From assembly GCA_963855995.1 (NCBI GenBank), contig OY979725.1, positions 13,000,383 through 13,064,382 on the forward strand: a stretch of 64,000 nucleotides of DNA, in the 5' to 3' direction. Below are positions 62,701-64,000 of this stretch, in pieces (positions within the stretch are counted from its first letter, which is position 1; each line of letters opens with the position of its first letter). Source of the DNA: Muricea muricata (taxonomy: Eukaryota > Cnidaria > Anthozoa > Malacalcyonacea > Plexauridae). The position numbers were made by a program, and so were the translations under genes. The notes beneath the pieces are model-generated. The model searched no databases. It had not been told where the DNA came from and saw nothing but the letters and a program-made list of their open reading frames with translations.

Positions 62701-63328
62701 AAGTCCTTAAATTTCCCGGAGATATCGGGTAATGGCAGCACAAAGCCCTCACATTTCCCCTACATCTCGGATAAACATTACATTCAAAGTCCATACAGAG
62801 TCATCAAATTGCCCCACCACAGCCCGGGGTCCCCAGGGTGGGAAAGCACCATACCTTTCCATAGCATGTAAAACGACGACGCTTTTTCTCTGTCCTTCGT
62901 TCGAAATCCGGTTGCACCACCATGCGAAATCTTTTATCCCATCCCTGCACGAAACTCCTGTCTTCTGCAAAACTTCGTAGTTTCTGGTACTGCATGATAT
63001 CCACTAGGACATCTACATCATCGTCCCATGCAATTATATCGCCTTTTTTGTGCAAGCCAAGCAAGGATCCGAGACCAATAACATAGGAAATATTATGCAA
63101 CTCTGCTGCCTTTTCCCAGTGGCGAAGTATGCCAGATAATGTCCCTCGGTATTTGTTTTCAGGGCAAGTGTACTGTCCAGTTTTCAACCCTCTGTTTACG
63201 CGGCCTGTTTTCAGATTTGAATTACTGTGAAGAATGCCATGCAATCGAAATAAGACCAGCCAAATTCCAGCACTTACAATCACGGTTACGATTAGGCGAC
63301 TATTTTTCGTCTTGACCCATGAATTCAT
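59781..63328 (-). CDS. LicD-family transferase, type II membrane protein (2 exons)
   Basis: Predicted Golgi-type phospho-sugar or phosphocholine transferase of the LicD/fukutin-related superfamily; substrate unknown. Exons 62855-63328 and 59781-60134 join in phase 0 (FTCYGK to EVNFQVDRC), giving 275 aa. A short basic N-terminus precedes one transmembrane anchor (LIVTVIVSAGIWLVLFRL, about residues 12-29). The luminal part has the family signature: LHNISYVIGLGSLLGLHKKG then DIIAWDDDVDVLVD, where the Asp cluster binds metal. Exon 2 carries ALDIFPYIVN, CVFMDVSTWCPRKI and a short C-terminal helix. The 2.7-kb intron contains a 760-bp fold-back transposon. The stop codon TAA sits inside an AATAAA, which could also serve as the poly(A) signal. 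Confidence 0.85.
60135..61857. other. Intron of the LicD-family gene, left part
   Basis: AT-rich, no supported exon. A minus-strand frame at 61068-61292 lacks splice support and is not needed for the phase-0 junction. Confidence 0.45.
61860..62619. mobile_element. 760-bp fold-back transposon with CAGGGTGTATAAAAAA ends
   Basis: The arms are about 290 bp (left) and about 330 bp (right). Both start CAGGGTGTATAAAAAAA and share GTTTAAAACAAGTCCAAAAT-, AATTACGGCTTGTTCGAAAG- and AGCTTTATAACAAGTTTTAT-like blocks in inverted order. TA borders both ends (61858-61859, 62620-62621). The right arm carries about 45 bp absent from the left (about 62376-62421). The size, TA duplication and ends suggest a non-autonomous mariner/Tc1-type element. 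No transposase frame. Confidence 0.88.
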
Positions 63329-64000
63329 TGCTTAATGTTTGCTGTATTAACACATATATTAATCTGTTGTTGAACAATGGTTGGTGAACATTGCCAATGA
63401 GTTAATTAAAGTTGTCCTCGATGGTTGTTCGACTTGCTTCTAAATGTTGGAAACAGCTTTGCGTGATCAAATCACTAAAACCACGTAAACAAGGGGGCCG
63501 CAACCTCAGCAACCTTTCGTATGGAGATCTTCAATTTATTGAAGCCTTGAAAATGCAGAGGCCTTCCATTTGATACTCTGAGAAGGAAGACAAATTGTTT
63601 GAATTTGGTGGTGTGACATGATAAAGCTAAAAACGGCTTTGCACAACTTCAAGTGTATGAGTATCTAAAATTTGCATGAAGAATCACTAAATTTACATAA
63701 AGAATCACTAATTCACTGTCAACTCTTTTTTGAAGAAGGACATCCGCTGTCTTTAGAGAAGTTACAAATCACGTTATTTCTTGTTTGTCATGTGGCTTCC
63801 TTTAGAGGGGCTTTGTGCTTGTCTTGTGTGTCGTATTGAAGGCATATAATCTAAATAGAACCTAATTTGCTCAGTATAAACATAGGATAGCAATGTAACT
63901 AAAATGCTCTGAGTTTGCCCGATGATACACAGCAGATACTTCTTAAGAGTTGTTGCTACTTTGAAATGAAACTGGTAGCTGAAAGAACAAGGAATATCCT
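63329..64000. other. 5' flank of the LicD-family gene
   Basis: No coding frame of note and no repeat structure that I can name, apart from a short duplication GAAGAATCACTAAATTTACATAAAGAATCACTAA near 63680-63710. Confidence 0.4.

Overview
This is animal nuclear DNA. It is AT-rich, the genes have many introns with GT-AG boundaries, there are no operons, and the proteins are close to vertebrate orthologues. Retained ancestral introns together with many short fold-back elements suggest a non-bilaterian or slow-evolving invertebrate. A cnidarian such as an anthozoan is my best guess, but that is inference only. I rebuilt gene models by hand from splice sites and reading-phase continuity. Seven close into complete frames of expected length; the GPCR closes too, and one small model does not.

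Layout. 710-5576 (-): Beclin 1, 15 exons. 7449-9882 (+): RAD9, 2 exons. 10674-12839 (-): PSMD7/Rpn8, 6 exons. 13487-14935 (+): LRRC57, 4 exons, head-to-head with PSMD7. 16820-19759 (+): FUT8-type alpha-1,6-fucosyltransferase, 4 exons. 19760-26470: repeat-bearing desert. 26494-28550 (+): a rhodopsin-class GPCR, 2 exons. 29325-45244 (-): voltage-gated calcium channel alpha2/delta, 16 exons, with a 5.6 kb minisatellite filling one intron. 46210-46587 (-): possible exons of an unrecognised small gene. 47007-58971 (-): trifunctional C1-THF synthase MTHFD1, 35 exons. 59781-63328 (-): LicD-family transferase, 2 exons.

The genes are unrelated in function: autophagy, DNA-damage checkpoint, proteasome, N-glycan core fucosylation, signalling, calcium-channel trafficking, folate one-carbon metabolism and phospho-sugar transfer. 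No gene cluster or defence system is visible.

The unusual content lies in the non-coding DNA and one protein tail. There is a higher-order, orientation-switching minisatellite whose unit has a near-palindromic core. Two copies of a palindromic tRNA-like retroelement have target duplications, and there are two copies of a second tRNA-headed SINE. At least eight inverted-repeat (MITE/fold-back) elements are present, several lying inside MTHFD1 introns. In the RAD9 tail, a 27-bp tandem repeat places an SQ motif at the end of almost every unit.
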